DNA from: Bacteroidales bacterium
GTDB lineage: Bacteria; Bacteroidota; Bacteroidia; Bacteroidales; F082
NCBI GenBank assembly: GCA_030683155.1
Contig: JAUXMV010000025.1
Location: 1-64,000, forward strand
Length of the DNA: 64,000 bases
Direction: 5' to 3'
Shown here: piece by piece, positions 1 through 9,695 of the stretch
Layout of the letters: each line of letters starts with the position of its first letter
How positions within the stretch are numbered: position 1 is the first letter of the stretch
The notes under the pieces: generated by a model
Told to the model about the DNA's origin: nothing
The model's input: only the letters and a program-made list of their open reading frames with translations
Database searches by the model: none
Program-made: the position numbers and the translations under genes

Positions 1-80
1 TCCTTTAACTCAAAATCTTGTGTGATTTCTATTGGAACTACAAGGCTTAACAACTCTTTAAAAAGATCATCTTTTGTCAT
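1..80 (-). CDS. N-terminus of a probable transposase (ISAon1-type N-terminal region), truncated by the window edge
   Basis: Reverse complement of 1-80 reads MTKDDLFKELLSLVVPIEITQDFELK..., open to the window edge; resembles N-termini of Bacteroidetes ISAon1-family transposase proteins. Confidence 0.45.
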   Translation of the reverse strand, partial: MTKDDLFKELLSLVVPIEITQDFELK

Positions 81-280
81 TTTGCTTTTTTTATGCTAAG
101 GTAATTATTATCCCCAGCACATCAAAATAATAAGTAGCCGATATACTTATACGTAATTCTTTTTGTTCAGAATAAATCATCAGGATTAAAATCATTGAAA
201 CCAATCAGACAACTCTTGAAAGTCATCTGGTTATAAGCCAGCTTGCTTTTTCTTACATTTGCTCACTTATTTTAAATGAT

Positions 281-2008
281 ATGGAAAAACCTGCATCATT
301 GCTTCAGGTGAACAAACTAAGTATTCGTTTCAGGCACGAAAATGCCTGGCTGTATGCAGTGCAGGATGTAAGTTTTGCAGTGGAACGCGGGGAAACATTG
401 GGTATCGTAGGTGAATCCGGTTCGGGAAAGTCGGTCAGTTCACTGGCAGTAATGCGACTTCTTCCCACCAAACAATCGAAGATAGAAGTTGATTCAATCT
501 ATTTTTATGGCGAGGCTGCACATTCCTGGAATGATGAACAAATGCGTCAGGCGCGGGGGAGTAAAATGGCCATGATATTTCAGGAGCCAATGACTTCGCT
601 CAATCCTGTTTTGCGCTGCGGATATCAGGTGGCCGAAGCCATCCTAACTCATCAGAAAACAACAAAAAAACAAGCAAAAGCAAAAGTACTTGAGCTATTC
701 AGAAAAGTAAAGCTTCCGCGTCCGGAACAGCATTTCAGGGCCTATCCGCATCAACTTTCCGGTGGACAAAAACAGCGTGTGATGATTGCAATGGCCATTG
801 CCAACGAACCTGAACTGCTGATTGCCGACGAACCTACCACCGCCCTCGATGTGACAGTTCAAAAAGAAATACTGCTTTTGCTTAAGGAGTTGCAGCAACA
901 AACCGGCATGGGAATGATTTTTATCAGCCATGATCTGGCCGTTATTGCAGATATTGCAGATAAAGTTGCGGTGATGCATAAAGGTAAAATTGTGGAATCA
1001 GGTACCGTTCAAGATGTACTCGGAAATCCACAACACCCCTATACCCGCGGACTTTTAGCTTGCAGACCACCACTTGACACACGTCTCAGCCGGTTACCTG
1101 TTGTAAGGGAGTTTTTGGAAAATAAATGGCCTGGCGGCCTGCCCGAAATGCTGGCTGAACTCAATGTTCCACAAAATGACCGTGCAAAAGCACATGAGCT
1201 GCTTTATGCTCAGGAACCTGTAATGAAAGTTGAAAATCTCCGCACCTGGTTTCCTGTTCAAAAAGGATTTTTCAGCAGAGAAAAGGCTTACGTAAAAGCT
1301 GTTGACGATATTAGTTTTGAAGTTTTTCCGGGAGAAACACTTGGTTTGGTTGGCGAATCCGGTTGCGGAAAAACTACGCTTGGCCGGAGCATTTTGCGTC
1401 TTCAGGAACCCACTGACGGAATCGTTAGCTACAAAGGTGTTGTTGTTAATAAACTGGATAAAAAGCAGTTACGTGATTTTTGCAAACAGTTGCAGATTGT
1501 TTTTCAAGACCCATATTCATCCCTTAATCCACGTATTGCTATTGGTGAAGCCATTATGGAACCTATGAAAGTGCATGGTTTGAATGGAAATGCAAGTCAG
1601 CGCAAGCAGAAAGTATTTGAGTTGCTTGAACAGGTTGGTCTCGAAGAATCGCATTTCAGGCGCTATCCACATGAGTTTTCAGGCGGACAGCGGCAGCGCG
1701 TTTGCATTGCAAGAGCGCTTGCGGTAAATCCAGAACTTGTAATTTGCGACGAGCCGGTTTCAGCCCTTGATGTTTCGGTGCAGGCTCAGGTGCTCAATTT
1801 ACTCAACCGCCTGAAGAAAGAATATGGTTTCACTTATATTTTTATCTCACATGATTTGAGTGTAGTACGTTATATGTCGGACCGCATTCTGGTGATGAAC
1901 AATGGCAAAATGGAAGAGTTGGCCGAAGCTGATTTGCTTTATAAAAACCCTCAAAGCGACTATTCCAAAAAACTGATTGATGCTATACCTGCAAAAGCTT
2001 TCAAATGA
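281..2008 (+). CDS. ABC transporter ATP-binding protein, two fused ATPase domains (oligopeptide/dipeptide type, DppD-DppF/YejF-like)
   Basis: Two Walker A ([16 protein letters not shown]), two LSGGQ/FSGGQ signatures, Walker [13 protein letters not shown] / [12 protein letters not shown]. Confidence 0.93.
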   Translation: MEKPASLLQVNKLSIRFRHENAWLYAVQDVSFAVERGETLGIVGESGSGKSVSSLAVMRLLPTKQSKIEVDSIYFYGEAAHSWNDEQMRQARGSKMAMIFQEPMTSLNPVLRCGYQVAEAILTHQKTTKKQAKAKVLELFRKVKLPRPEQHFRAYPHQLSGGQKQRVMIAMAIANEPELLIADEPTTALDVTVQKEILLLLKELQQQTGMGMIFISHDLAVIADIADKVAVMHKGKIVESGTVQDVLGNPQHPYTRGLLACRPPLDTRLSRLPVVREFLENKWPGGLPEMLAELNVPQNDRAKAHELLYAQEPVMKVENLRTWFPVQKGFFSREKAYVKAVDDISFEVFPGETLGLVGESGCGKTTLGRSILRLQEPTDGIVSYKGVVVNKLDKKQLRDFCKQLQIVFQDPYSSLNPRIAIGEAIMEPMKVHGLNGNASQRKQKVFELLEQVGLEESHFRRYPHEFSGGQRQRVCIARALAVNPELVICDEPVSALDVSVQAQVLNLLNRLKKEYGFTYIFISHDLSVVRYMSDRILVMNNGKMEELAEADLLYKNPQSDYSKKLIDAIPAKAFK

Positions 2009-2164
2009 GGCCATCCTTTGAATCAATGATTTCTCTGTAAGCTGAATTTTCGCCAAGTTGAATCATCATAAATCAACTTAACATAAAAAAGAAATCAAAG
2101 TAGAGGCATTGTGCGTTAACTTTGTAGCCACAAACTGATAGTTTTCTAAAAAATACCGACTGCC

Positions 2165-4372
2165 ATGCCAAAAAAGAGAGAAGTTTCCGGTGGAGTGAAA
2201 AACACCCTCACAGCTACCATACTGAGTATTTTCGGTTCAAACCCGTTCAAGTCTCTCAATTATAAACAAGTCAGCAAGTTGCTGAGCATTAAAGATAAGG
2301 CAGGTAAAGATCTGATCCATAATATTTTGCTTGAGCTTACCAAAGATGGGAAACTCACCGAAGAAAGACCATACCGCTTTTTACTAAGTAAGGCAATGCT
2401 TCAGGAATATGGTGAAAAGAAAGCCTTCATCACTGGCAAAGTCGATATGAAAAGTACCGGAAAAGCCTATGTGACACCCGACGGTGGTGGTGAAGACATT
2501 TTCATTTCAGCCAACAACACTGCACAAGCATTGCATGATGATCAGGTTAAAGTGTATCTTTTCCCCAAACGAAAAAATCATAAAACTGAAGGACAGATCG
2601 TTGAAGTCATTCAAAGAAACAAAACAGATTACGTTGGTGTGATTTCTATTTCTAAAGAATTCGGTTTTCTTGTGCCTGACAGCAAAAGCATGGCGGTTGA
2701 TATTTTTGTTCCAAAACCATTATTGAACAAGGCAAAAAATGGTGAAAAAGTCATTGTACGCATCACTGACTGGCCGGAGCATTCAAAAAATCCATTTGGT
2801 GAAGTCATCAAAGTGCTCGGACAGCCGGGAGACAACAATGTTGAAATGCAGTCTATCTTGGCCGAATACAATTTCCCGCTTGAATTTCCTAAAGAGGTAG
2901 AGGAGGAAGTCAATAAAATCGATCATGGGATAACGAAAGCTGAAATAGCTAAAAGACGCGATTTCCGCGAAATAACAACCATTACCGTTGACCCCGATGA
3001 CGCTAAGGATTTTGATGATGCTCTTTCGCTTCTTAAACTTGAAAACGGTAATTGGGAAGTCGGGGTGCATATTGCCGATGTTGCGCATTATGTTGTGGAA
3101 GGCACACCTACCGACCTCGAAGCCCAAAACCGCGGAACATCAATATATTTGGTTGACCGAACGATTCCGATGCTGCCCGAAAAATTATCAAACAACATTT
3201 GTTCGCTGCGTCCAAACGAAGATAAACTTTGCTTTTCGGCTGTGTTTGAAATGACCGAAGAAGGCGAAGTCCTGAACGAATGGATTGGCAAAACCATCAT
3301 CAATTCAAACCGGAGATTTGCTTACGAAGAGGTTCAGCTTGTTATTGAAGGTGGTGAAGGCGATTTTAAAGATGAAATTTTGGTACTTCATACTATTGCC
3401 TCAAAATTACGCAGTCAGCGTATGAAAGATGGCTCAATAAATTTCCACTCTGAAGAAGTGAAATTTATCCTTGATGAAAAAGGGAAACCCATTGATACGT
3501 ATGTTAAAGTGCAGCAGGAGAGTCACATGCTTATTGAAGATTTCATGTTGCTTGCCAACAGAAAGGTTGCAGAACGCATTGGAAAACCACTTGGAAAAAA
3601 GAAACCAAAAACATTTGTTTACCGCATTCATGATGAGCCAAACCCGGAAAAACTGAATACTTTTTTGCAGTTTATCGGCAAGCTTGGTTATAGCATGAAC
3701 ATCAGTTCAAGGGAAAAACTTGTGAAATCTTATAACGATCTTTTTACAGCTGTGGAGGGAAAAGGCGAGAAAACGCTGGTCGAAACCATCGCTATTCGCA
3801 CGATGGCTAAAGCGGAATACAGCACCCAAAACATCGGTCATTATGGACTGGCATTTAAGTTTTATACACATTTTACCTCGCCGATCCGACGCTATCCCGA
3901 CCTTATTGTTCATCGTCTTTTAGAACGTTATCTACTTGAAAATAAAGATTCTGTGAGTCAGGAATCGTATGAGCCTGTTTGCAAACATGCATCAGAAATG
4001 GAACGTCGTGCCGCCGAAATGGAACGCGATTCTATCAAATTCAAACAAGCAGAATACCTCTCAGATAAAGTAGGTAAAATTTTTGACGGACTCATTTCGG
4101 GTGTCAGCAAATGGGGCATTTTTGTTGAATTGAAGCAAAGTAAATGCGAAGGGATGGTGCGTTACAACGAGATGCCCGGCGACTATTATTATCTCGACGA
4201 AGACAACTATCAGGTTATAGGCCAGAGTTTTGGAAAAGTTTTCAGACTAGGTGATCCCGTAACTATCCGCGTCAAAAAAGTGGATCTGACGCAAAAGAAA
4301 CTCGACTTTGTAATCATCGATATAGATGAAGCACGAAGTTTTGAAAATCCGGTTATCAGGAAAAAAAGGTAA
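2165..4372 (+). CDS. rnr: Ribonuclease R (RNB domain + S1)
   Basis: TITVDPDDAKDFDDALS RNB active-site motif, HYGLAF..YTHFTSPIRRYPDLIVHRLL, C-terminal S1 domain. Confidence 0.95.
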   Translation: MPKKREVSGGVKNTLTATILSIFGSNPFKSLNYKQVSKLLSIKDKAGKDLIHNILLELTKDGKLTEERPYRFLLSKAMLQEYGEKKAFITGKVDMKSTGKAYVTPDGGGEDIFISANNTAQALHDDQVKVYLFPKRKNHKTEGQIVEVIQRNKTDYVGVISISKEFGFLVPDSKSMAVDIFVPKPLLNKAKNGEKVIVRITDWPEHSKNPFGEVIKVLGQPGDNNVEMQSILAEYNFPLEFPKEVEEEVNKIDHGITKAEIAKRRDFREITTITVDPDDAKDFDDALSLLKLENGNWEVGVHIADVAHYVVEGTPTDLEAQNRGTSIYLVDRTIPMLPEKLSNNICSLRPNEDKLCFSAVFEMTEEGEVLNEWIGKTIINSNRRFAYEEVQLVIEGGEGDFKDEILVLHTIASKLRSQRMKDGSINFHSEEVKFILDEKGKPIDTYVKVQQESHMLIEDFMLLANRKVAERIGKPLGKKKPKTFVYRIHDEPNPEKLNTFLQFIGKLGYSMNISSREKLVKSYNDLFTAVEGKGEKTLVETIAIRTMAKAEYSTQNIGHYGLAFKFYTHFTSPIRRYPDLIVHRLLERYLLENKDSVSQESYEPVCKHASEMERRAAEMERDSIKFKQAEYLSDKVGKIFDGLISGVSKWGIFVELKQSKCEGMVRYNEMPGDYYYLDEDNYQVIGQSFGKVFRLGDPVTIRVKKVDLTQKKLDFVIIDIDEARSFENPVIRKKR

Positions 4373-4427
4373 TTAATCTTTTTCAGGTTTTTAAAGATCA
4401 TGTAGTACTCATTAAGCCTTTTTAAAG

Positions 4428-4484
4428 ATGGTTTCGAATCGTATTTAAGGTGCTTATTTCTTTCAATCACGATTGTGAAACCAT
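4428..4484. repeat. Imperfect inverted repeat / hairpin (ATGGTTTC-g-AATCGT ... ACGATT-gt-GAAACCAT)
   Basis: 8 bp + 6 bp complementary arms separated by a 26-nt loop; read directly. Confidence 0.5.
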
Positions 4485-4635
4485 ATCATTCAGCTTGAAT
4501 ATGTTGATTCCTGGAAAGATTCAAGATTACAACAAAATCATTTTTGATAAATGATCTGATGTTGTATCAACTGAAATAATTAGGCTAAACTCTCAAAAAT
4601 TCATGTACTTTTGGCGCGCTGAAAAAACAAAACTT

Positions 4636-5559
4636 ATGCCTCATCTATCCATTGTAAGTCCTGTTTACCGCGCTGAAAAAATTCTCCCGGTGCTTGTACA
4701 AAGGATTACTGACGCTGTAAAATTAATTACCAACGATTTTGAAATTATTTTAGTTGACGATTTCAGCCCTGACAATTCATGGGCAGTGATTGAAGAATTG
4801 GCCAAAGAAAACACCACAATTAAAGCCATTAAACTGAGCCGGAATTTTGGACAGCATTATGCGATTACTGCAGGCCTTGACCATGCCAAAGGAGAATGGA
4901 TTGTTGTGATGGATTGCGATTTGCAGGACAGGCCTGAGGAAATTCCATTATTGTATAAAAAAGCCCAGGAAGGTTTTGATATCGTTTTAGCCAGAAGGTC
5001 TGTCAGAAAAGATAAACTTTTAAAAAGGTTGTTTTCAAAGTACTTCTACAAAGCACTAAGCTACCTGACCGGATCAGAACAAGATGAATCTGTTGCGAAT
5101 TTTGGAATTTATCATCAAAAAGTCAATGATGCTATCAGACAGATGCGCGAATCAATCCGTTATTTTCCAACCATGGTACAGTGGGTTGGATTTCGTACAG
5201 TTAAAATTGAAGTACAACATGATGAGCGCTATGAAGGAGAAACATCCTACAATCTGCGAAAATTATTGCATCTGGCTGCTGACATAATTCTGGCATTTTC
5301 TGACAAACCACTTAGAATTCTTGTTAAGGGCGGCCTGTTGATTGCTTTGATTTTCTTTGTTGTGGCACTGATTTATTTGATAAAATGGTTTAGAGGCGAT
5401 ATTGTAATTTTGGGATATACAAGTCTGATAATTTCGGTTTGGTTGCTTTCCGGGATAATTATTGCCACACTTGGAGTGGTTGGACTTTATATTGGGAAAA
5501 TATTTGAAGGTGTTAAAAACAGGCCCATTTACCTGATCGAAAAGAAAATAAATGATTGA
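4636..5559 (+). CDS. GT2 family glycosyltransferase, polyprenyl-phosphate sugar transferase type (ArnC/DPM1-like, C-terminal TM helices)
   Basis: LSIVSPVYRAEKILPVLV, VDDFSPDNSW, MDCDLQDRPEEIP, two C-terminal TM segments; ATG at 4636 preferred over the 4603 start in the ORF track. Confidence 0.88.
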   Translation: MPHLSIVSPVYRAEKILPVLVQRITDAVKLITNDFEIILVDDFSPDNSWAVIEELAKENTTIKAIKLSRNFGQHYAITAGLDHAKGEWIVVMDCDLQDRPEEIPLLYKKAQEGFDIVLARRSVRKDKLLKRLFSKYFYKALSYLTGSEQDESVANFGIYHQKVNDAIRQMRESIRYFPTMVQWVGFRTVKIEVQHDERYEGETSYNLRKLLHLAADIILAFSDKPLRILVKGGLLIALIFFVVALIYLIKWFRGDIVILGYTSLIISVWLLSGIIIATLGVVGLYIGKIFEGVKNRPIYLIEKKIND

Positions 5560-6235
5560 AAAACTATCGTGGGATTCGACATTTTTTGGCTTTCCCGTGG
5601 GAAAAATCTTCGTTGAAAATCCTGCTGAATTCAATAAAGATCAATTTATTTTGGCAGCAAAAGATTTCAGGCTTATCTATGTTTTTTCTGTGAAACCTTT
5701 TGTTGACAATACATTTGTTGAACCAGTTGATGTGAAACTCACTTTTCAGAAAGAATCGAATGCCTTTGATGCTTCAATAGAATTAAGGTTCTTTGATGAG
5801 AAAGATCATGATAAAAAAGCTTTACTTCAGCTCGCATACAAAAGTGGAATATATAGCAGGTTCAGAACGGATTCTAATTTTCGTAAAGATGATTTTTTCA
5901 GAATGTACGAGATTTGGATCAACAAAAGTCTGGAATCAAATCAGAGATTTGTTTTGGTTAGACACGTCAATAACGAACTTAAGGGTTTTGTAACTGTAGA
6001 TTTCACAGATGCAAAAAATGCTGCAATTGGTCTGATAGCCGTTGATCAGGCGAGCCAAGGTTTGGGTGTGGGGAGCGAATTGATGAAGCAGGCTGAAAAT
6101 CTTGCAGCGAAATTTGAACGGAGATTTCTAAAGGTTTCAACACAGCTGGAAAACGTTCAGGCATCAGCATTTTACAAAAAAAATGGCTATAGCCTGATTA
6201 ATCAAGAATATATCTATCACTTTTGGAATTTATGA
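5552..6235 (+). CDS. GNAT family N-acetyltransferase (WecD-like)
   Basis: C-terminal GLIAVDQASQGLGVGSELMKQAE acetyl-CoA binding motif; adjacent to a sugar aminotransferase. Confidence 0.75.
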   Translation: MIEKLSWDSTFFGFPVGKIFVENPAEFNKDQFILAAKDFRLIYVFSVKPFVDNTFVEPVDVKLTFQKESNAFDASIELRFFDEKDHDKKALLQLAYKSGIYSRFRTDSNFRKDDFFRMYEIWINKSLESNQRFVLVRHVNNELKGFVTVDFTDAKNAAIGLIAVDQASQGLGVGSELMKQAENLAAKFERRFLKVSTQLENVQASAFYKKNGYSLINQEYIYHFWNL

Positions 6236-7371
6236 TCCCTTTTAATAAACCTCATATCACCGGACGCGAGCTGGAATTTATCAGTGATGCAGTTGCCTGC
6301 GGACATATTTCCGGGAATGGTAAATACACCAAATTGTGTCAGAAACTTTCAGAAGAAAGCTGGGGTTTTCATAAATGCTTACTCACAACTTCATGTACAG
6401 ATGCGCTCGAAATGGCAGCGATTTTATTGGATATTGCGCCTGGAGATGAGGTAATCATTCCATCTTTCACTTTCGTAAGCACTGCTTTGGCTTTTGTTCG
6501 ACAGGGCGCAAAAATTGTTTTTGCAGATAGTCGCTCCGATCATCCGGGTATTGACGAGTTAGCTATTGAGCATTTGATAACTCAAAAAACCCGCGCCATT
6601 GTTGTGGTTCACTATGCTGGTATTGCAGTAGATATGAATCCTCTTATGGAAGTTGCAAACCGACATAAAATACCTGTCATAGAAGATGCCGCGCAAGCAA
6701 TAGAGAGTTATTATCTCTATGATAATCAAAAAAAGGCCTTAGGTAGTTTTGGTGTTTTGTCTGCATTTTCGTTTCACGAAACAAAAAACATCCAAAGTGG
6801 TGAAGGTGGAATGCTTGTGATCAACGATCCAAAGCTTGTTCAAAGAGCAGAAATAATCTGGGAAAAGGGAACAAACAGGGCAGAGTTTTTCAGGGGCGAA
6901 GTGAATAAATATGGATGGGTAGATGTTGGAAGCTCATTTTTACCGGCTGATACAATTGCAGCCTTTTTATATGCTCAATTAATTGAAATAAAGGATATTC
7001 AGAAAAAAAGAATTGACCTTTGGAATAATTACATGAGGCTTTTTGAAAAAGGGGATAATGTCCGCATTCAATTGCCTTTAATTCCGGAGTATTCAACCAA
7101 CAACGGACACATGTTTTATCTGATGTTAGAAGGCATCGACATCAGACAACGGCTTATTGTCCACCTGAAGGCGCATGGAGTGCTTGCTGTCTTTCATTAT
7201 CTTCCACTGCACTTATCAACTTATTACAAAGATAAGCATGATGGAAGAAGCCTTCCATATTCTGAACATTTTGCTGATAAATTGCTCCGCCTGCCGCTGT
7301 ATTATGAATTAACTTTTGAGCAACAGGAATTAATTTTTACCCTTATTCGTGAATTTTTCGAGAAAAATTGA
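6232..7371 (+). CDS. DegT/DnrJ/EryC1/StrS (WecE/RffA-like) sugar aminotransferase
   Basis: MIPFNKPHITGRELEFI, TSCTDALEMAA, GDEVIIPSFTFVSTA, VIEDAAQAIES, SFHETKNIQSGEGG (PLP lysine). Confidence 0.92.
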   Translation: MIPFNKPHITGRELEFISDAVACGHISGNGKYTKLCQKLSEESWGFHKCLLTTSCTDALEMAAILLDIAPGDEVIIPSFTFVSTALAFVRQGAKIVFADSRSDHPGIDELAIEHLITQKTRAIVVVHYAGIAVDMNPLMEVANRHKIPVIEDAAQAIESYYLYDNQKKALGSFGVLSAFSFHETKNIQSGEGGMLVINDPKLVQRAEIIWEKGTNRAEFFRGEVNKYGWVDVGSSFLPADTIAAFLYAQLIEIKDIQKKRIDLWNNYMRLFEKGDNVRIQLPLIPEYSTNNGHMFYLMLEGIDIRQRLIVHLKAHGVLAVFHYLPLHLSTYYKDKHDGRSLPYSEHFADKLLRLPLYYELTFEQQELIFTLIREFFEKN

Positions 7372-7374
7372 CAA

Positions 7375-8865
7375 ATGAAACAAGAGCATTTTCACAAATT
7401 TGAGAAGCGCTGGTTGTCTGCAGCAATGATAATTAGCATAATCATGATTGTTGCTTTTTCGATTTCACTTTTCATTCGAAGGATAAATGGAGATGAGGGC
7501 ATTATTGGTGAATGGGCTTATTGGTTGTCGAAAAACGGTGAAGCGCGTTCAATGCTATATTATAGCTACTTTGGAGAAAAAGCCAACACGCTTCCCATTT
7601 ACCATAAGTTCTATACAATTTTGCTGGCCGGCATGATCAAAGTATTTGGTTTTCATTTGTTTTATCTAAGAACGATTTCTTTGTTGGCATTTGCGGGCCT
7701 TATTTTGCTGGTAAATCATTACTTGAAAGCAAAAAAAATCGAACTATTCTCCTGGTACATATTAATGGGATTCTATTTATCTCAATCGCTTATGTTTAAC
7801 TATGCGTTCTTGGCAAGGCCTGAGCTATTAATGGCATTTTTCGCTTTGGCAACCTTTCTTTCGTTGAGGCAGTTTTCAATTACAAAAAACTGGAAATGGG
7901 CTTTATTGGGAGGAGCGATCAGTGGCTTGTCATTTTATTCGCATCTCAATGGAATAGCGATAATTGCTGCTGCCGGAGTTTTTCTTTTGATTCACTTTCA
8001 GTGGAAGGCGCTATTTGCTTTTGGCTTGAGCGCTTTTGCACTGGCAAGCTTGTTTGTGGTAGATATTCCGGGCACTTATCTGGGCTTGCTGAACGAGCTG
8101 TCTCAGGCTCCGGACGTAAAAGAAAGCAGATTTTCAATCGGTCGGATAGTGATGAAGGTTGTGACTGAGCATGAAAGGTTTTTTCACAATGCGGGATTAG
8201 CAGTATTTTCGTCAGCAACTTTATTAAGCCTTGGGTTTACATGGAAGCAACAACAAAAGCATAATCCAGATTTATTGATTTTCACGGCGCTGCTCATTCT
8301 ATGCTTAAGTCTATTAACCCATGGTAAAACAGCCAAATATTTACTGTTTTATATGCCATTTATGGGATTAATCATTTTGCAGGCAATTCATTACCTTTTC
8401 TTATCTCAAAGCATAAAAAAACTCCTTTTTCTTTCCTTGTTTCTTATTGCCGGATCAGGAATATCATTAGGAAATTACATAAAAGAATATCCATATTTTG
8501 TTTCGGTAGAAGAGCGCAATCAAGCAATGGGCGCGCTAATGGAGAAAAAATCGGTGGTAATGGCACACGATGGCTTTGTGTTTGGACAACTGGAGCTATT
8601 TGAAATACGCAGTCCGATTATTTTCTTTTTTACCCATGAAGGTTTTGGAGAGAATAAGATTGATGACAGCTTTGAATACCTCAATTTTGCACAAAAAGAA
8701 GGGTATGATTACGTTGCAATCGATATGCTTCTGGAAAGAAATGATATCCGAAAGATTTTTGGTGACAAGGGATTTAATGAAGGTGATAGCCTGGCTGGAT
8801 TTAATCTTTGCCATAAGGATGCTGATTTTCTTATTTTTAAACGGATGAAAAGGACTGACCCTTGA
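7375..8865 (+). CDS. GT39/ArnT-like integral-membrane glycosyltransferase
   Basis: Many hydrophobic segments; INGDEGIIGEWAYW acidic motif in first periplasmic loop typical of PMT/ArnT-like GT-C enzymes. Confidence 0.75.
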   Translation: MKQEHFHKFEKRWLSAAMIISIIMIVAFSISLFIRRINGDEGIIGEWAYWLSKNGEARSMLYYSYFGEKANTLPIYHKFYTILLAGMIKVFGFHLFYLRTISLLAFAGLILLVNHYLKAKKIELFSWYILMGFYLSQSLMFNYAFLARPELLMAFFALATFLSLRQFSITKNWKWALLGGAISGLSFYSHLNGIAIIAAAGVFLLIHFQWKALFAFGLSAFALASLFVVDIPGTYLGLLNELSQAPDVKESRFSIGRIVMKVVTEHERFFHNAGLAVFSSATLLSLGFTWKQQQKHNPDLLIFTALLILCLSLLTHGKTAKYLLFYMPFMGLIILQAIHYLFLSQSIKKLLFLSLFLIAGSGISLGNYIKEYPYFVSVEERNQAMGALMEKKSVVMAHDGFVFGQLELFEIRSPIIFFFTHEGFGENKIDDSFEYLNFAQKEGYDYVAIDMLLERNDIRKIFGDKGFNEGDSLAGFNLCHKDADFLIFKRMKRTDP

Positions 8866-8981
8866 ATTTGAAGTATATACCACCGTTTTATGTATTTTTG
8901 AGGAATGTTCCAAAAACAAAACGGATTTGAAACTAAATTCATGTCGGTTTGTTATATGTAAAACCTTTAAAACATAAACAG

Positions 8982-9389
8982 ATGAGAGTAGCCGTATATC
9001 GCAAAGCCCATTTCAATGCAGCCCACAGACTTTACAATCCAGCATGGAATCAAGATAAAAACAATGAGGTTTTTGGTCTTTGTAACAATGTGAACTGGCA
9101 TGGTCACAATTATGATCTGATCGTAAAAGTTGTAGGCGAAATCGATCCTGAAACAGGGTATGTTGTTGATATGAAAGTTCTTAAAGACCTCATCAAAAAT
9201 GAAATAGAAGAGCGTTTCGATCATAAAAATCTCAACCTCGACTGTCCGGAATTTATAGGAATTAATCCCACTGCCGAAAATATTGTAATTGTTATTTACA
9301 ACATCCTTCGCGAAAAGCTTGACGCAAAACTTGATGTTCAGGTAAGGCTCTATGAAACTGAAAGAAATTTTGTGGAGTATCCTGCTTAA
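8982..9389 (+). CDS. queD: 6-pyruvoyl-tetrahydropterin synthase / 6-carboxytetrahydropterin synthase (QueD-like)
   Basis: RKAHFNAAHRL, LCNNVNWHGHNYDLIVKV, DHKNLN, PTAENI motifs. Confidence 0.88.
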   Translation: MRVAVYRKAHFNAAHRLYNPAWNQDKNNEVFGLCNNVNWHGHNYDLIVKVVGEIDPETGYVVDMKVLKDLIKNEIEERFDHKNLNLDCPEFIGINPTAENIVIVIYNILREKLDAKLDVQVRLYETERNFVEYPA

Positions 9390-9408
9390 TCAATCAATAA
9401 ACCAAGCT

Positions 9409-9687
9409 ATGACAGTTGAAGAATCAGACAGAATTATTGAAATGGCATGGGAAGACAGAACACCTTTTGAGGCAATAAAAGCACAGTTCGGTTTTTCTGA
9501 ATCGGAAGTTATTGCCTTAATGAGAAAAGAACTCAAACTAAGCAGCTTCAAAATGTGGCGAAAAAGAGTTAACAGCGGTGTCAGCCGAAAACATTTGTTC
9601 AAACGCTCAGCCGAAATAGATCGTTTCAAAAGTAAAATGCAAAGGGATATTTCCTTGAATAAAATCAGCAAAAGGCTCTCAAGATAA
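9409..9687 (+). CDS. TIGR03643/DUF2805 family protein
   Basis: MTVEESDRIIEMAWEDRTPFEAIKAQFGFSESEVIALMRKELK...SFKMWRKRV. Confidence 0.8.
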   Translation: MTVEESDRIIEMAWEDRTPFEAIKAQFGFSESEVIALMRKELKLSSFKMWRKRVNSGVSRKHLFKRSAEIDRFKSKMQRDISLNKISKRLSR

Positions 9688-9695
9688 GCGAAAAA

